Positions 43,550 to 51,895 of a stretch of DNA of 64,000 nucleotides are shown here, in pieces (position 1 is the first letter of the stretch; each line of letters begins with the position of its first letter). This stretch comes from an uncultured Aquimarina sp. GTDB taxonomy: Bacteria > Bacteroidota > Bacteroidia > Flavobacteriales > Flavobacteriaceae. The DNA lies in assembly GCA_947496355.1 (NCBI GenBank), contig CANMCO010000011.1:62001-126000 (forward strand). The letters run 5' to 3'. The notes under the pieces were generated by a model, which was given only the letters and a program-made list of their open reading frames with translations, made no database searches and was not told the origin of the DNA. A program made the translations under genes and the position numbers.

Positions 43550-44443
43550 TTAACCTATTTTGGGCGCATCATTGTATTTTCTGATAAGATGTGCAATATC
43601 TTTTATGGGAATTTTTATAGAATATGTTCCTGTATAAGAAGGGCAAATTACGCAATCATCAAAATAGTACTCAACGACATCATCATTCACGACAAAATTG
43701 TTTTTATAGGCTTTGAAATCACCTTCAGATAACTCCCAGCATTCGTAATAAAATTCTCCAGAATTAATACCTTCTTTTATGATTGTATTTATGGTATCAA
43801 ACACTTCTTTTTCGGACCCAGTCTCGAAGAAGTTATTGAAATACATGAATTCGTGTTTCTTGAGATCAAAGTTTACACAATCAAAAAGATATGTAGAGTA
43901 GCGCATCCCAGAATAGTAATTTTCTTTATAAAGCACCACACTTATTAAATCGCTGTTAACGTCATAAATTTTATAATCAATAATTCTTTTGTCTCTGAAC
44001 CTATTAATTTTTAGGGTGTCACAAAGCAGTTCTTTGTCTTCAAGAATTTGATTTTCTATTTTTTCAATATTCAAATAGTTTTCTTCAATGAAATCATTGA
44101 ATACCACATATTTTGAGTCGATTTTTTCATTGAGATACGGATATTTGTAATCTAATATGTAAAGATCTTCTTCTTTATAAAACTCCTTGGATACTACTAA
44201 TTCTTGTAGTTGAGACTTATCGTCTTCGGCCTTGATTAATAATTCTCTTTTTATAGATTTTGTTTTCTCCTGATCAAGCTCCTGTGTTTCTCCAGAATAG
44301 ACAATGAGTGAGTCTCCAGATTTCTCGTTTATATTTTGATCTGTCTCTACCTCCTTAGGATCAGAAGTTTTTTGAGGCGTTGTCTCGTTTTTACAAGAGA
44401 TACAACTTAAGAAAATAAGACAAGTGATGATTAGTGTTTTCAT
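43550..44443 (-). CDS. Hypothetical lipoprotein with DUF3298/RsiV-like C-terminus
   Basis: About 297 residues from the ATG at 44443 (MKTLIITCLIFLSCISC, lipobox Cys17); an ATG further upstream would place 18 polar residues before the signal. An acidic low-complexity linker (about 20-70) is followed by a domain resembling DUF3298 of anti-sigma factor RsiV (YKENYYSGMRYSTYLFDCVNFDLKK, YFDDCVICPSYTGTYSIKIP). The match is by pattern only. The stop is 60 bp after the thioredoxin start, so it is a separate unit. Confidence 0.6.
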   Translation of the reverse strand: MKTLIITCLIFLSCISCKNETTPQKTSDPKEVETDQNINEKSGDSLIVYSGETQELDQEKTKSIKRELLIKAEDDKSQLQELVVSKEFYKEEDLYILDYKYPYLNEKIDSKYVVFNDFIEENYLNIEKIENQILEDKELLCDTLKINRFRDKRIIDYKIYDVNSDLISVVLYKENYYSGMRYSTYLFDCVNFDLKKHEFMYFNNFFETGSEKEVFDTINTIIKEGINSGEFYYECWELSEGDFKAYKNNFVVNDDVVEYYFDDCVICPSYTGTYSIKIPIKDIAHLIRKYNDAPKIG

Positions 44444-44483
44444 GATATGTTTTTTGATGTTATACTTTGGTAGAAATGGATAA

Positions 44484-45005
44484 TTATGTTGTTTCATGAA
44501 CTATCGTCATACATTTCTTAATTAATTTATATGCCCAATCATAATGACTTGAAGTAGCAGAAATAAGATAAGAGGCTAATGATGTGGTTCCTGTCCATTT
44601 AAATCTTCGTTTTTCAAAAAGCTCTTCTTCTGTGTGATTATTAATCACTTTTTGTAGTTCATTAAATGACTTTTGAAGCATTTTTTTTGCTTCGCTTACT
44701 TCAATTTGACTATATATTTTTTGAATTTCTTTATTAAGATCAGGAGTTGTTTTCCAGGTATATCCTTTTGCAGGCATATCTGGTTTATTCCCTGCCATAC
44801 CTACTTTATACCAATCTAACATCATCAAGTGCCAATGATGAAGATGTGCTAATACATCTCTAATATTTCTATTGAGGTAGCCACTAGGGAACTTCTGGTT
44901 TAATTTTTCTTCAGGAAAAGAATTAATCAAACCTAATAACCTATTGTAGTTCTTGTTACTCAGGACAAGTAATTCGTCTCTTGTTTTTGGTCGAGGCATA
45001 TCCAT
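44484..45005 (-). CDS. ClbS/DfsB-family four-helix protein
   Basis: 173 residues; a start at 44999 (MPRPKTRDEL) is equally plausible. The sequence MPRPKTRDELLVLSNKNYNRLL, NIRDVLAHLHHWHLMMLDWY and the terminal SSHYDWAYKLIKKCM are hallmarks of the ClbS/DfsB (DinB-like) family. E. coli ClbS is a hydrolase that protects against colibactin; the substrate here is unknown. It has an FNR-like box with 7/8 -7 element, which would place the family in the oxygen/redox stimulon. Confidence 0.82.
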   Translation of the reverse strand: MDMPRPKTRDELLVLSNKNYNRLLGLINSFPEEKLNQKFPSGYLNRNIRDVLAHLHHWHLMMLDWYKVGMAGNKPDMPAKGYTWKTTPDLNKEIQKIYSQIEVSEAKKMLQKSFNELQKVINNHTEEELFEKRRFKWTGTTSLASYLISATSSHYDWAYKLIKKCMTIVHETT

Positions 45006-45020
45006 ATTTTTTCTTAAGAA

Positions 45021-45063
45021 TAAAAGTAATTTAGATATTCATCAAAAAATATGATATTGATCA
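45021..45063 (-). promoter_or_regulatory. FNR-like box promoter of the ClbS-like gene
   Basis: Box TGATATTGATCA (45052-45063). Leftwards after 23 bp lies TACTTTTA (45021-45028 on the minus strand, 7/8), 15 bp before the longer start codon. Confidence 0.7.
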
Positions 45064-45081
45064 CCTTAAGTTTTAAACAAA

Positions 45082-45115
45082 AAAAGGGTGAGTTTCTCAT
45101 AAAACTCACCCTTTT
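45082..45115 (-). terminator. Intrinsic terminator of the 94-residue membrane protein gene
   Basis: Perfect 14-bp stem AAAAGGGTGAGTTT (45082-45095 with 45102-45115), a 6-nt loop and T-rich sequence on the minus strand. It lies 18 bp after the stop at 45134. Confidence 0.92.
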
Positions 45116-45133
45116 CAACAATATCTGGTTTGT

Positions 45134-45418
45134 TTAAAAAAGTCCGTTTCCAATTATAATTAGTGTATTAGCTACTAAACTAGCAATCAAAAGATCTAAT
45201 ACCAACTTGGGTTTTTGAACGGTTAATATTGCAGCATTGTGTGCACTACAAACGATAACACTTAGGAAAACAAGGAACATTTGTGCGGCACCATTTCCGT
45301 GCAGAAGCGTTGTCATAATTGCAATAGAACCCAAACATGTTGAGGCAATAATTGCCAAAGCAGAATATCCAATATAGTTTTCAGAAAAGTCAGCATTAAT
45401 TTTTGCGTATAGTGTCAT
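45134..45418 (-). CDS. Small three-helix membrane protein
   Basis: 94 residues with three hydrophobic helices (about 17-37, 42-65, 72-92) and polar N-terminus TLYAKINADFSENY. I do not recognise the family. It has its own FNR-like promoter and its own strong terminator, so it is a monocistronic member of the stimulon. Confidence 0.7.
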   Translation of the reverse strand: MTLYAKINADFSENYIGYSALAIIASTCLGSIAIMTTLLHGNGAAQMFLVFLSVIVCSAHNAAILTVQKPKLVLDLLIASLVANTLIIIGNGLF

Positions 45419-45441
45419 AATGGTATGTTTTTAATTTGGAG

Positions 45442-45484
45442 TAAAATTAGCCACACAATACTTTCTATAATATGACAAAAATCA
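45442..45484 (-). promoter_or_regulatory. FNR-like box promoter of the small membrane protein
   Basis: Box TGACAAAAATCA (45473-45484), 23 bp leftwards to TAATTTTA (45442-45449 on the minus strand, 7/8), 23 bp before the ATG. Confidence 0.7.
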
Positions 45485-45886
45485 GTTTTCAAAAATCAAT
45501 TTCAATCGACCAAGCATCATTAATTCTGATTTGTTTTTACCAGAAAAAGCTCCAGCAATTGCATTACAAGTACTCCAGATTAACTGTTTTATTTTATCTG
45601 TAAAACGTGATTTATTTTCTTTGTAGTACGCTTCAAATTGGCCAAAAGATTCTTCAGCATTTAGTTCCTCGTTGTCCAACCAGTCAAAAACAATTTCGAT
45701 TTGAAAAGCTGCATCAACGCCAAAATCATCTTCTACGTCATCTACTTTCATCCATTCTGATTTTACAATTTTTCGTAAAGATTCATATTCAGACGGGCGA
45801 ACAACTTTATCAGAAGCAGCGATTGCATAGAATAACTTTCCAAGGTTTTGATAAAATTTGATTCCTATATTTTGAGTTGTATCCAT
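45482..45886 (-). CDS. TerB-like domain protein
   Basis: 134 residues, helical and acidic. The segment LGKLFYAIAASDKVVRPSEYESLRKIV has the shape of the TerB tellurite-resistance/TMEM loop (AaDG-x-v-x-x-x-E-x3-l). A DWLDNEELNAEESFGQF block follows. TerB-like proteins bind metal ions and act in stress response. Its stop overlaps by three bases the FNR-like box of the next gene. Its own upstream box (45944-45955) is shared with the kinase gene. Confidence 0.65.
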   Translation of the reverse strand: MDTTQNIGIKFYQNLGKLFYAIAASDKVVRPSEYESLRKIVKSEWMKVDDVEDDFGVDAAFQIEIVFDWLDNEELNAEESFGQFEAYYKENKSRFTDKIKQLIWSTCNAIAGAFSGKNKSELMMLGRLKLIFEN

Positions 45887-45912
45887 GATATATAAATTAT
45901 CGATTCATGAGA

Positions 45913-45955
45913 TAAATTTAGCAAGTTGGCATGAAGTTTTTTATGATATAAATCA
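45913..45955 (-). promoter_or_regulatory. Minus-strand half of the shared FNR-like box (TerB-like gene)
   Basis: From the box at 45944-45955, leftwards 23 bp to TAAATTTA (45913-45920, 7/8 on the minus strand), 27 bp before the start at 45886. It is A/T-only sequence, so chance match is possible. Confidence 0.5.
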
Positions 45956-45987
45956 GTTCTAGTGCCTGTTGAAAATCATTACATTTG
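45944..45987 (+). promoter_or_regulatory. FNR-like box promoter of the kinase-regulator operon
   Basis: Box TGATATAAATCA (45944-45955), then perfect TACATTTG (45980-45987) after 24 bp, one more than at all other promoters. The -7 element ends only 4 bp before the ATG at 45992, so the mRNA would be leaderless or start within a few bases of it. Confidence 0.72.
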
Positions 45988-45991
45988 AAGA

Positions 45992-47227
45992 ATGAAAGTT
46001 TTTAAGGAAAACAACAATATTTTCAGGTTACTTTCTGAAGCTGTTTCAGAAGGTATTATTGTGGTGAATAAAGATCAGATTATTGTAGCCACGAATGGAT
46101 CTGCTTGCAAGATTTTTGGATATGATACTGATGAATTGTTGGGAAAAGAGCTAAATGTTTTAATACCTCAAAAATATCATCATAGCCATAAAGGGCATTT
46201 CAAGAATTTTGTAAACCATAGTGAAAAGCGCAATATGGGAAAAGGCCGGGATCTCTTTGGGATTCGAAAAGATGGTACCGTATTTCCTGTAGAAGCGGGG
46301 CTTAATCCGTTTACCATTTACGATAATGAATATATTATGGCGCTGATTATTGATATTACAGAGCGCAAAGAACAGGAACAGCAAATACAAGAATTAAATG
46401 CCCAACTAGAGAAAAAAGTAGAAAAACGTACCAAAGAATTACATCGTACTATAGAAGAATTAAAAGAAGAGGTAAAACTTCGTATGGAAGCCGAAGCTAA
46501 AACCAAAGAATCACTAAAAAAAGAACGGGATCTTAACGAATTAAAGACAAAATTTTTATCTCTTGTATCCCATGAGTTCAAGACTCCTCTAAGCGGGATT
46601 CTTACCTCGGCTACTCTTGTCGGGAAATATACCAAAGAAGAACAGCAAGAAAAGAGAGAGAAACATCTTGAGACTATTAAAAGTAAGGTCAAGTATTTGA
46701 ATAACATCCTTAATGACTTCCTTTCAATAGAACGCTTAGAAACTGGTAAAACATCATATAAGTATACTATTTTCCCTCTTAGCAAGGTCATTAATGAAGT
46801 AGTATATAATGCTAATATGCTTCTTAAAGACGGACAAAGAATTAATTACCCAGATGATATCGATGATTATATATTAGAGTTTGATGAAAAAATTCTGGAA
46901 CTTGTATTGTCTAACCTTATTCATAATGCCATAAAATATTCAGGAGAAAATACAACTATCGATTTGCAGGCTGGTTTTGAAAACAATGTACTTACATTTA
47001 AAATTATTGACCAGGGGATAGGCATCCCTGAAAAAGAGCAAGAATTTATCTTTAAACGTTACTTTAGGGCAGAAAATGCATTACTAGATCAGGGAACCGG
47101 AATCGGATTAAACATTGTGAAAAGTCATTTGGAAAATCTAGGGGGGACTATTACTTTTACAAGTAAAGAAAACCAAGGTTCCACTTTCGAGGTTCAAATA
47201 CCGATTGTTAATAATCATAAATACTAA
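45992..47227 (+). CDS. PAS-domain sensor histidine kinase (FixL-like)
   Basis: 411 residues, cytoplasmic (no membrane helix). PAS domain (about 10-125), coiled coil (about 125-180), HisKA with His194 (LVSHEFKTPLSGIL), ATPase with NLIHNAIKYSG, DQGIGIP and GTGIGLNIVKSHL. The PAS segment LIPQKYHHSHKGHFKNF...EKRNMG aligns in register with the FixL segment holding the proximal haem histidine, which puts His66 at that place. However, PAS domains without haem share parts of this motif. Its stop overlaps the regulator's ATG, so the two form one signalling pair. Confidence 0.85.
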   Translation: MKVFKENNNIFRLLSEAVSEGIIVVNKDQIIVATNGSACKIFGYDTDELLGKELNVLIPQKYHHSHKGHFKNFVNHSEKRNMGKGRDLFGIRKDGTVFPVEAGLNPFTIYDNEYIMALIIDITERKEQEQQIQELNAQLEKKVEKRTKELHRTIEELKEEVKLRMEAEAKTKESLKKERDLNELKTKFLSLVSHEFKTPLSGILTSATLVGKYTKEEQQEKREKHLETIKSKVKYLNNILNDFLSIERLETGKTSYKYTIFPLSKVINEVVYNANMLLKDGQRINYPDDIDDYILEFDEKILELVLSNLIHNAIKYSGENTTIDLQAGFENNVLTFKIIDQGIGIPEKEQEFIFKRYFRAENALLDQGTGIGLNIVKSHLENLGGTITFTSKENQGSTFEVQIPIVNNHKY

Positions 47228-48285
47228 TGAAGACTGTTTTACTAATAGAAGATGATACTGCATTAAGAGAGAATACAGCCGAGCTTTTAGAACTTTCAGA
47301 TTATAGGGTAATTACATCACCAAATGGAAAAATAGGAATCGCCACTGCAAAAGGAGAAAGACCCGATATTATTGTTTGTGATATTATGATGCCAGAGGTT
47401 GATGGTTATGGAGTACTTGAGGCCTTATCATACGATAAAACTACGAGTCAAATACCTTTTATATTTTTGTCTGCAAAAACCGAACATAAAGAAATCAGAA
47501 AAGGAATGAATCTTGGAGCAGATGATTATCTTACCAAACCTTTTGAAGAAGACGAGCTATTAAGTGCTATTGAGAGTAGATTGGCTAAAGCACAAATAAT
47601 TTCTAATATTCTACGCGAAAGAACTGCACAATCAGATGAAAATCAAGATAAAGATAAGCTTAGAAACCTGAATGAACTCAAGAATTTTTTTGATGACCAC
47701 GGAGAGATTTCTGAGTATCAGAAAGGAGAGATAATTTATAATGAAGGAGAACATTCCAACAAAATATATTTGATTTTAAAAGGAGTTATAAAGTCTCATA
47801 AGATGGATGAAAGTGGCAAAGAATTAATCACTGCACTATACAAGGCAGATGATTTTCTGGGTTTCACATCATTTGTAGACAATACTCCTTACCAAGAATC
47901 TGCTACTGCTGTAGAAAATGTAGAGATTGCAGGAATATCAAAAAACGACCTAAAAGAGATACTTGAAAAAAGTAAAAATATTTCTCTTGAATTAATGGAA
48001 TTGCTTACCGATAATCTATCCGAAATAAAAGAACAATTATTGCAGATGGCGTATAGTTCTGTACGCAAAAAAACGGCACAAACTATTCTACAATTTGCCG
48101 AGGTACTCAATAAGAAACCTGAGGATAGTATAAAAATTTCTCGAAATGATTTGGCAAGTGTTGCTGGTATTGCCACAGAAAGTTTGATTCGTACATTATC
48201 TAGTTTTAAAAAAGACGGACTTATAGAAATTGAAGGCCGTAACATAAAGATTTTGAATCTATCGGGGCTTCAATTGGTAGAATAA
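47227..48285 (+). CDS. Response regulator with CRP/FNR-type effector (REC-cNMP-HTH)
   Basis: 352 residues. Receiver domain (1-120) with Asp52 (IIVCDIMMPEVDG) and Lys104 (DYLTKPFEEDEL). A linker (120-150) leads to a cyclic-nucleotide-binding-like jelly roll (about 150-270) and a CRP-type winged HTH (about 275-345). The recognition helix TESLIRTLSSF keeps Glu318 and Arg322, which correspond to FNR Glu209 and Arg213; the FNR serine between them is Ile321. This predicts a TGA half-site like the TGAY-N4-RTCA boxes. No N-terminal Fe-S cysteines are present, so phosphorylation rather than an oxygen-labile cluster would control it. Confidence 0.88.
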   Translation: MKTVLLIEDDTALRENTAELLELSDYRVITSPNGKIGIATAKGERPDIIVCDIMMPEVDGYGVLEALSYDKTTSQIPFIFLSAKTEHKEIRKGMNLGADDYLTKPFEEDELLSAIESRLAKAQIISNILRERTAQSDENQDKDKLRNLNELKNFFDDHGEISEYQKGEIIYNEGEHSNKIYLILKGVIKSHKMDESGKELITALYKADDFLGFTSFVDNTPYQESATAVENVEIAGISKNDLKEILEKSKNISLELMELLTDNLSEIKEQLLQMAYSSVRKKTAQTILQFAEVLNKKPEDSIKISRNDLASVAGIATESLIRTLSSFKKDGLIEIEGRNIKILNLSGLQLVE

Positions 48286-48295
48286 ATAGATAAAC

Positions 48296-48338
48296 TGATT
48301 TTTGTCATTCTTTACATCTTAACATCCTAATACATTTG
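48296..48338 (+). promoter_or_regulatory. FNR-like box promoter of usp gene 3 and hemN
   Basis: Box TGATTTTTGTCA (48296-48307), 23 bp, then perfect TACATTTG (48331-48338), 21 bp before the ATG. It lies only 10 bp after the regulator gene, so it adds to any read-through from that operon. Confidence 0.8.
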
Positions 48339-48359
48339 TTGTATTAGAAAGTATTTAAG

Positions 48360-49199
48360 ATGAAAAACATCCTGATCCCGACAGATTTTTCTGAAAACTC
48401 GTGGAATGCCATACTATATGCACTATCATTTTTAAAAAAGACAAAATGTAATTTCTATCTTTTGCATGTCTCTCATATTGATGAAATGATAGGGGGAAGT
48501 TCTTTTTATGATTCTAAAGATGCTGTTTTAGAAAAAATCACACATAGTGGGAAAGAGCAAATGAAAATGTTACTCAAGAAAATTGAGAAATTACCATTAA
48601 ATACAAAGCACCGATTTTTTACAATTAACGAATATATCTTCTTCGTAGATGCAATTAGAAAACAAATAGAAGAAAAACATATTGACTTTATAGTAATGGG
48701 TACCAAAGGGGCTTCGGGACTTAAAGAGAAAACCATTGGCAGTAATACAGGGGACGTCATTACCAAAGTAAAGTGCCCGGTTTTGGTAATTCCAGAAAAA
48801 GCTACCTATGTTGCACCTAAGGAAATTGCATTCCCAACAGACTATAATATTTATTACAGGAGCAGGGTGCTGGATACGATCACGAATATCCTAACCAAGA
48901 ATGATACTGCATTAAGAGTGCTACATATTGCAAAAAAAGATCAAGAGTTAACTGATTTACAAAAAAAGAATAAAGACTACCTGAATGACTATCTCCAGGA
49001 TGATATCGAACATAGTTTTCATTTCCTATCTAACCCTAATATAGAAGAAGCTGTGCAATGCTTTGTAGAAAGTAGGGATATAGATATGATCATGATGATT
49101 GCTAAGAATCTCAATTTTTTTCAACGTATTTTGTTTCATCCTACCGTTGAAAAAATAAGTTATCATACAGACATCCCCTTTTTAGTGTTACATGAGTAG
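48360..49199 (+). CDS. Universal stress protein, tandem UspA domains (3)
   Basis: 279 residues with two UspA units. The first begins NILIPTDFSENSWNAILYALSFL and has the motif VMGTKGASGLKEKTIGSNTGDVITKVKCPVLVIP. The second lacks the glycine motif (MIAKNLNFFQRILFHPTVEKISYH). It follows the kinase-regulator pair and precedes hemN by 43 bp, with its own FNR-like promoter. Confidence 0.9.
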   Translation: MKNILIPTDFSENSWNAILYALSFLKKTKCNFYLLHVSHIDEMIGGSSFYDSKDAVLEKITHSGKEQMKMLLKKIEKLPLNTKHRFFTINEYIFFVDAIRKQIEEKHIDFIVMGTKGASGLKEKTIGSNTGDVITKVKCPVLVIPEKATYVAPKEIAFPTDYNIYYRSRVLDTITNILTKNDTALRVLHIAKKDQELTDLQKKNKDYLNDYLQDDIEHSFHFLSNPNIEEAVQCFVESRDIDMIMMIAKNLNFFQRILFHPTVEKISYHTDIPFLVLHE

Positions 49200-49242
49200 A
49201 GAAATTAAGAAATAACACAAAAACAATTTAAAAACCAGTCAA

Positions 49243-50607
49243 ATGCGCGAAAGCCTAGTTCATAAATACAACATTCCCGGACCACGATATACCAGTTATC
49301 CAACCGTTCCGTATTGGGATATTAATACCTTTTCGTTGAAAGATTGGACAAAATCCGTTCAGCAATCATTTGTGGAAAGTAATGAGTCTGAAGGTATAAG
49401 TTTATATATCCACCTTCCATTTTGTGAAAGCATGTGCACCTTTTGTGGATGTAACAAGCGTATAACCAAAAGACACGAGGTCGAAATGCCATATTTAAAT
49501 ACAGTTTTAAAAGAATGGCAATTATATCTAAACCTTTGGGAAAACAGGCCTAAAATAAAAGAGTTGCATTTAGGTGGGGGTACACCTACTTTTTTTTCTC
49601 CTGAGAATTTGCATTATTTGATTAATGGGATTTTTAGATTTGCTGAAAAAACGGAGAATTGTGAGTTTAGTTTTGAAGGGCACCCAAATAATACAACTCG
49701 TGAGCATTTGCAGACATTATATGATGTAGGTTTTAGAAGAGTAAGTTTTGGTGTGCAAGACTATAATGAAACGGTTCAAAAAGCAATTCACCGCATACAA
49801 CCTTTCGAAAATGTAAAATACGTTACTGAAGTCGCCAGGGATATTGGATATACTTCTGTGGGTCATGATATTATTTTTGGATTACCATTTCAAACACAAG
49901 AAGCAGTTATCGAAACGATCCTGAAGACAAAAGAATTAATGCCAGATCGATTGGCATTTTATAGCTATGCACACATACCATGGCAAAAGGGTAATGGACA
50001 AAGAGGATTCAATGATTCTGATTTGCCAAACGCTGAACAAAAACGAAAACAATACGAGATAGGCAAGAAGTTATTGTCTGAAGTTGGTTACATTGAGATA
50101 GGAATGGATCATTTTGCATTACAAAATGATTCACTATATAAATCTTTTGACAATAAGGATCTACATCGCAATTTTATGGGTTACACCGCTTCCAAAACTC
50201 AAATGATGATCGGTTTAGGAGTATCGGCGATCAGTGATAGTTGGTATGGTTTTGCACAAAATGTAAAAGGAATAGAAGAATACCAACATCTTATTCGCGA
50301 AGGAATTATCCCCGTATATCGTGGTCATATATTATCCAAAGAAGATGAAATCATAAGACAGCATATCTTAAACTTAATGTGTCATTTCGAAACCGATTGG
50401 GAAGATGGTTCTATGTATTTTAGGGAACTGCCAGAGGTATTGCAAAACCTTAAAGAATTAGAAACAGATGGTCTGTTAAAGACTTATGATGAACAAATCA
50501 AAGTAACCAAAAAGGGGCGTCCTTTTATACGCAATATTTGTATGGCCTTTGATTTAAGATTACAGCGTAACAAACCTGAAACTACCCTGTTTTCTATGAC
50601 AGTGTAG
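49243..50607 (+). CDS. hemN: Oxygen-independent coproporphyrinogen III dehydrogenase
   Basis: 454 residues, HemN-type length. Radical-SAM cysteines CESMCTFCGC (61-70, three CxxxCxxC Cys plus the HemN-specific fourth), the LGGGTPTFF motif and FEGHPNNTTREHLQTLYDVGFRRVSFGVQDY. It makes protoporphyrinogen IX without oxygen, so it supplies haem under low oxygen. Probably co-transcribed with usp gene 3 behind an FNR-like box, just as hemN is under FixK/FNR control in other phyla. Confidence 0.93.
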   Translation: MRESLVHKYNIPGPRYTSYPTVPYWDINTFSLKDWTKSVQQSFVESNESEGISLYIHLPFCESMCTFCGCNKRITKRHEVEMPYLNTVLKEWQLYLNLWENRPKIKELHLGGGTPTFFSPENLHYLINGIFRFAEKTENCEFSFEGHPNNTTREHLQTLYDVGFRRVSFGVQDYNETVQKAIHRIQPFENVKYVTEVARDIGYTSVGHDIIFGLPFQTQEAVIETILKTKELMPDRLAFYSYAHIPWQKGNGQRGFNDSDLPNAEQKRKQYEIGKKLLSEVGYIEIGMDHFALQNDSLYKSFDNKDLHRNFMGYTASKTQMMIGLGVSAISDSWYGFAQNVKGIEEYQHLIREGIIPVYRGHILSKEDEIIRQHILNLMCHFETDWEDGSMYFRELPEVLQNLKELETDGLLKTYDEQIKVTKKGRPFIRNICMAFDLRLQRNKPETTLFSMTV

Positions 50608-50626
50608 ATGATTTTTACTAAACTAA

Positions 50627-51328
50627 TTAATGGCAATCAAAATTAGAAGAAACCAGTTCGCTAACTGGTTTTGGTGAAAGATAAGGAATTCCTAATCCGA
50701 GCCCTCGTACAATAAATAGCAAACCAATTATTACTATAACTACAGGGATCGCTTTTTGGATATGTTTTCGTACTCTTCCTGTTAAGAAATTTCCTGCATA
50801 TACCGCTGCGGTCATTAAAGGTATAGTGCCCATTCCAAAAAGGAACATATATAAACCGCCTTCAAGAATATGACCAGATGCGATGGCTCCAAAAACTGCC
50901 ATATATACTAATCCACAGGGCAAAAAACCATTTAAAAAACCAATGGTAAGGAAAGTGTCTGGTGTTTTCTTTTTGAGTTCTTTTCCCAACGCATTTTTCA
51001 CTTTAGAAATAAGCTTATAAATTGGCTTAGAGATATTGTACTTCATTAAAAAGCGTGAAGGTATTAAGACTATTAGAACCATCAAAACTCCTATTGCTAT
51101 TGATAACCCTTGTTGTAAGCCAAAAATATTTAAACTTTTACCTATTACTCCAAAGAACAATCCAATAATAGTATATGCTAATAATCTACCAGTATGATAA
51201 AGAAAAACCCGAAGGAATTTCTGGAAGTTATTAGAACGTCCTACGGGCAACATAAAAGCAATGGGCCCGCACATCCCTATACAGTGAAAACTACCTAACA
51301 GGCCTAATATGATTGCCGATACTAACAT
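50627..51328 (-). CDS. SafE/UreH-like membrane protein of the cbb3 operon
   Basis: 233 residues with six membrane helices. The N-terminal motif LGLLGSFHCIGMCGPIAF and the mid-protein LNGFLPCGLVYMAV are those of the sulfite exporter TauE/SafE (DsbD-like) group found at the end of Bacteroidota cbb3 operons. Cysteines and the His in HCIGMCGP suggest metal or thiol handling, possibly copper for CuB. It starts 0 bp after fixH, so it is the last gene of the cco operon. Confidence 0.85.
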   Translation of the reverse strand: MLVSAIILGLLGSFHCIGMCGPIAFMLPVGRSNNFQKFLRVFLYHTGRLLAYTIIGLFFGVIGKSLNIFGLQQGLSIAIGVLMVLIVLIPSRFLMKYNISKPIYKLISKVKNALGKELKKKTPDTFLTIGFLNGFLPCGLVYMAVFGAIASGHILEGGLYMFLFGMGTIPLMTAAVYAGNFLTGRVRKHIQKAIPVVIVIIGLLFIVRGLGLGIPYLSPKPVSELVSSNFDCH

Positions 51329-51775
51329 TTAATAAACGAATGATTTCTTAAATAAATAAGGAGTATGATCGTACATCCAATCAATGGTGATATTCCAACG
51401 TCCTTCGATCATATTTTCATCTTTTATTATCAATTCTGGACTAGAAAGGGCGATGGGAATTTCAAAATCCAGTTTTTTATTTGAGGGTCTGTATAAAGAT
51501 ATTGTTCCAGAAATAGATGTATAATTTATATCCTCCGGGAATACAATGAGTAACCCGTCTTCGGTTTTTTTAACTTCAATATTGTTCTTCAAAGCTTTTG
51601 CATTTTCCTCAGCATCAATTTCTTTCTGAAAAGCTAGTTCTTCTTTATAATATTCTTCTGTGACCAGATCATGTGAGTATTTTTCATTGGTATTCATTTT
51701 TACAACGAAGTACATTATAAAGGATATAAACCCTATAAATACCAGTACGATAGCCGTTCCCCAGTTTATTTTCAT
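51329..51775 (-). CDS. ccoH: FixH/CcoH-like cbb3 oxidase assembly protein
   Basis: 148 residues. One N-terminal helix (about 5-27) and an extracytoplasmic domain, beginning MKINWGTAIVLVFIGFISFIMYF and MNTNEKYSHDLVTEEYYKEELAFQKEID, the FixH pattern. It ends with the WNITIDWMYDHTPY-type strand. It is needed for cbb3 oxidase assembly or stability in other bacteria. It lies between ccoG and the SafE-like gene. Confidence 0.88.
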   Translation of the reverse strand: MKINWGTAIVLVFIGFISFIMYFVVKMNTNEKYSHDLVTEEYYKEELAFQKEIDAEENAKALKNNIEVKKTEDGLLIVFPEDINYTSISGTISLYRPSNKKLDFEIPIALSSPELIIKDENMIEGRWNITIDWMYDHTPYLFKKSFVY

Positions 51776-51895
51776 TTCTAAAGTTTTTTATAGACACAGG
51801 AAACAGGACTCAGAAATCAAGACTTTTAATAATCTCTCATTCCTTTTTCATACCCCTATGTTTTGTCCTGTTTCTTGTCTCTTAATATATATTCA

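Noticed and set aside
46318..46791. A 157-codon open frame antisense to the PAS kinase gene
   Set aside because: It lies fully inside a conserved gene. Its Ser/Cys/Phe-rich composition mirrors the opposite strand and shows no domain.
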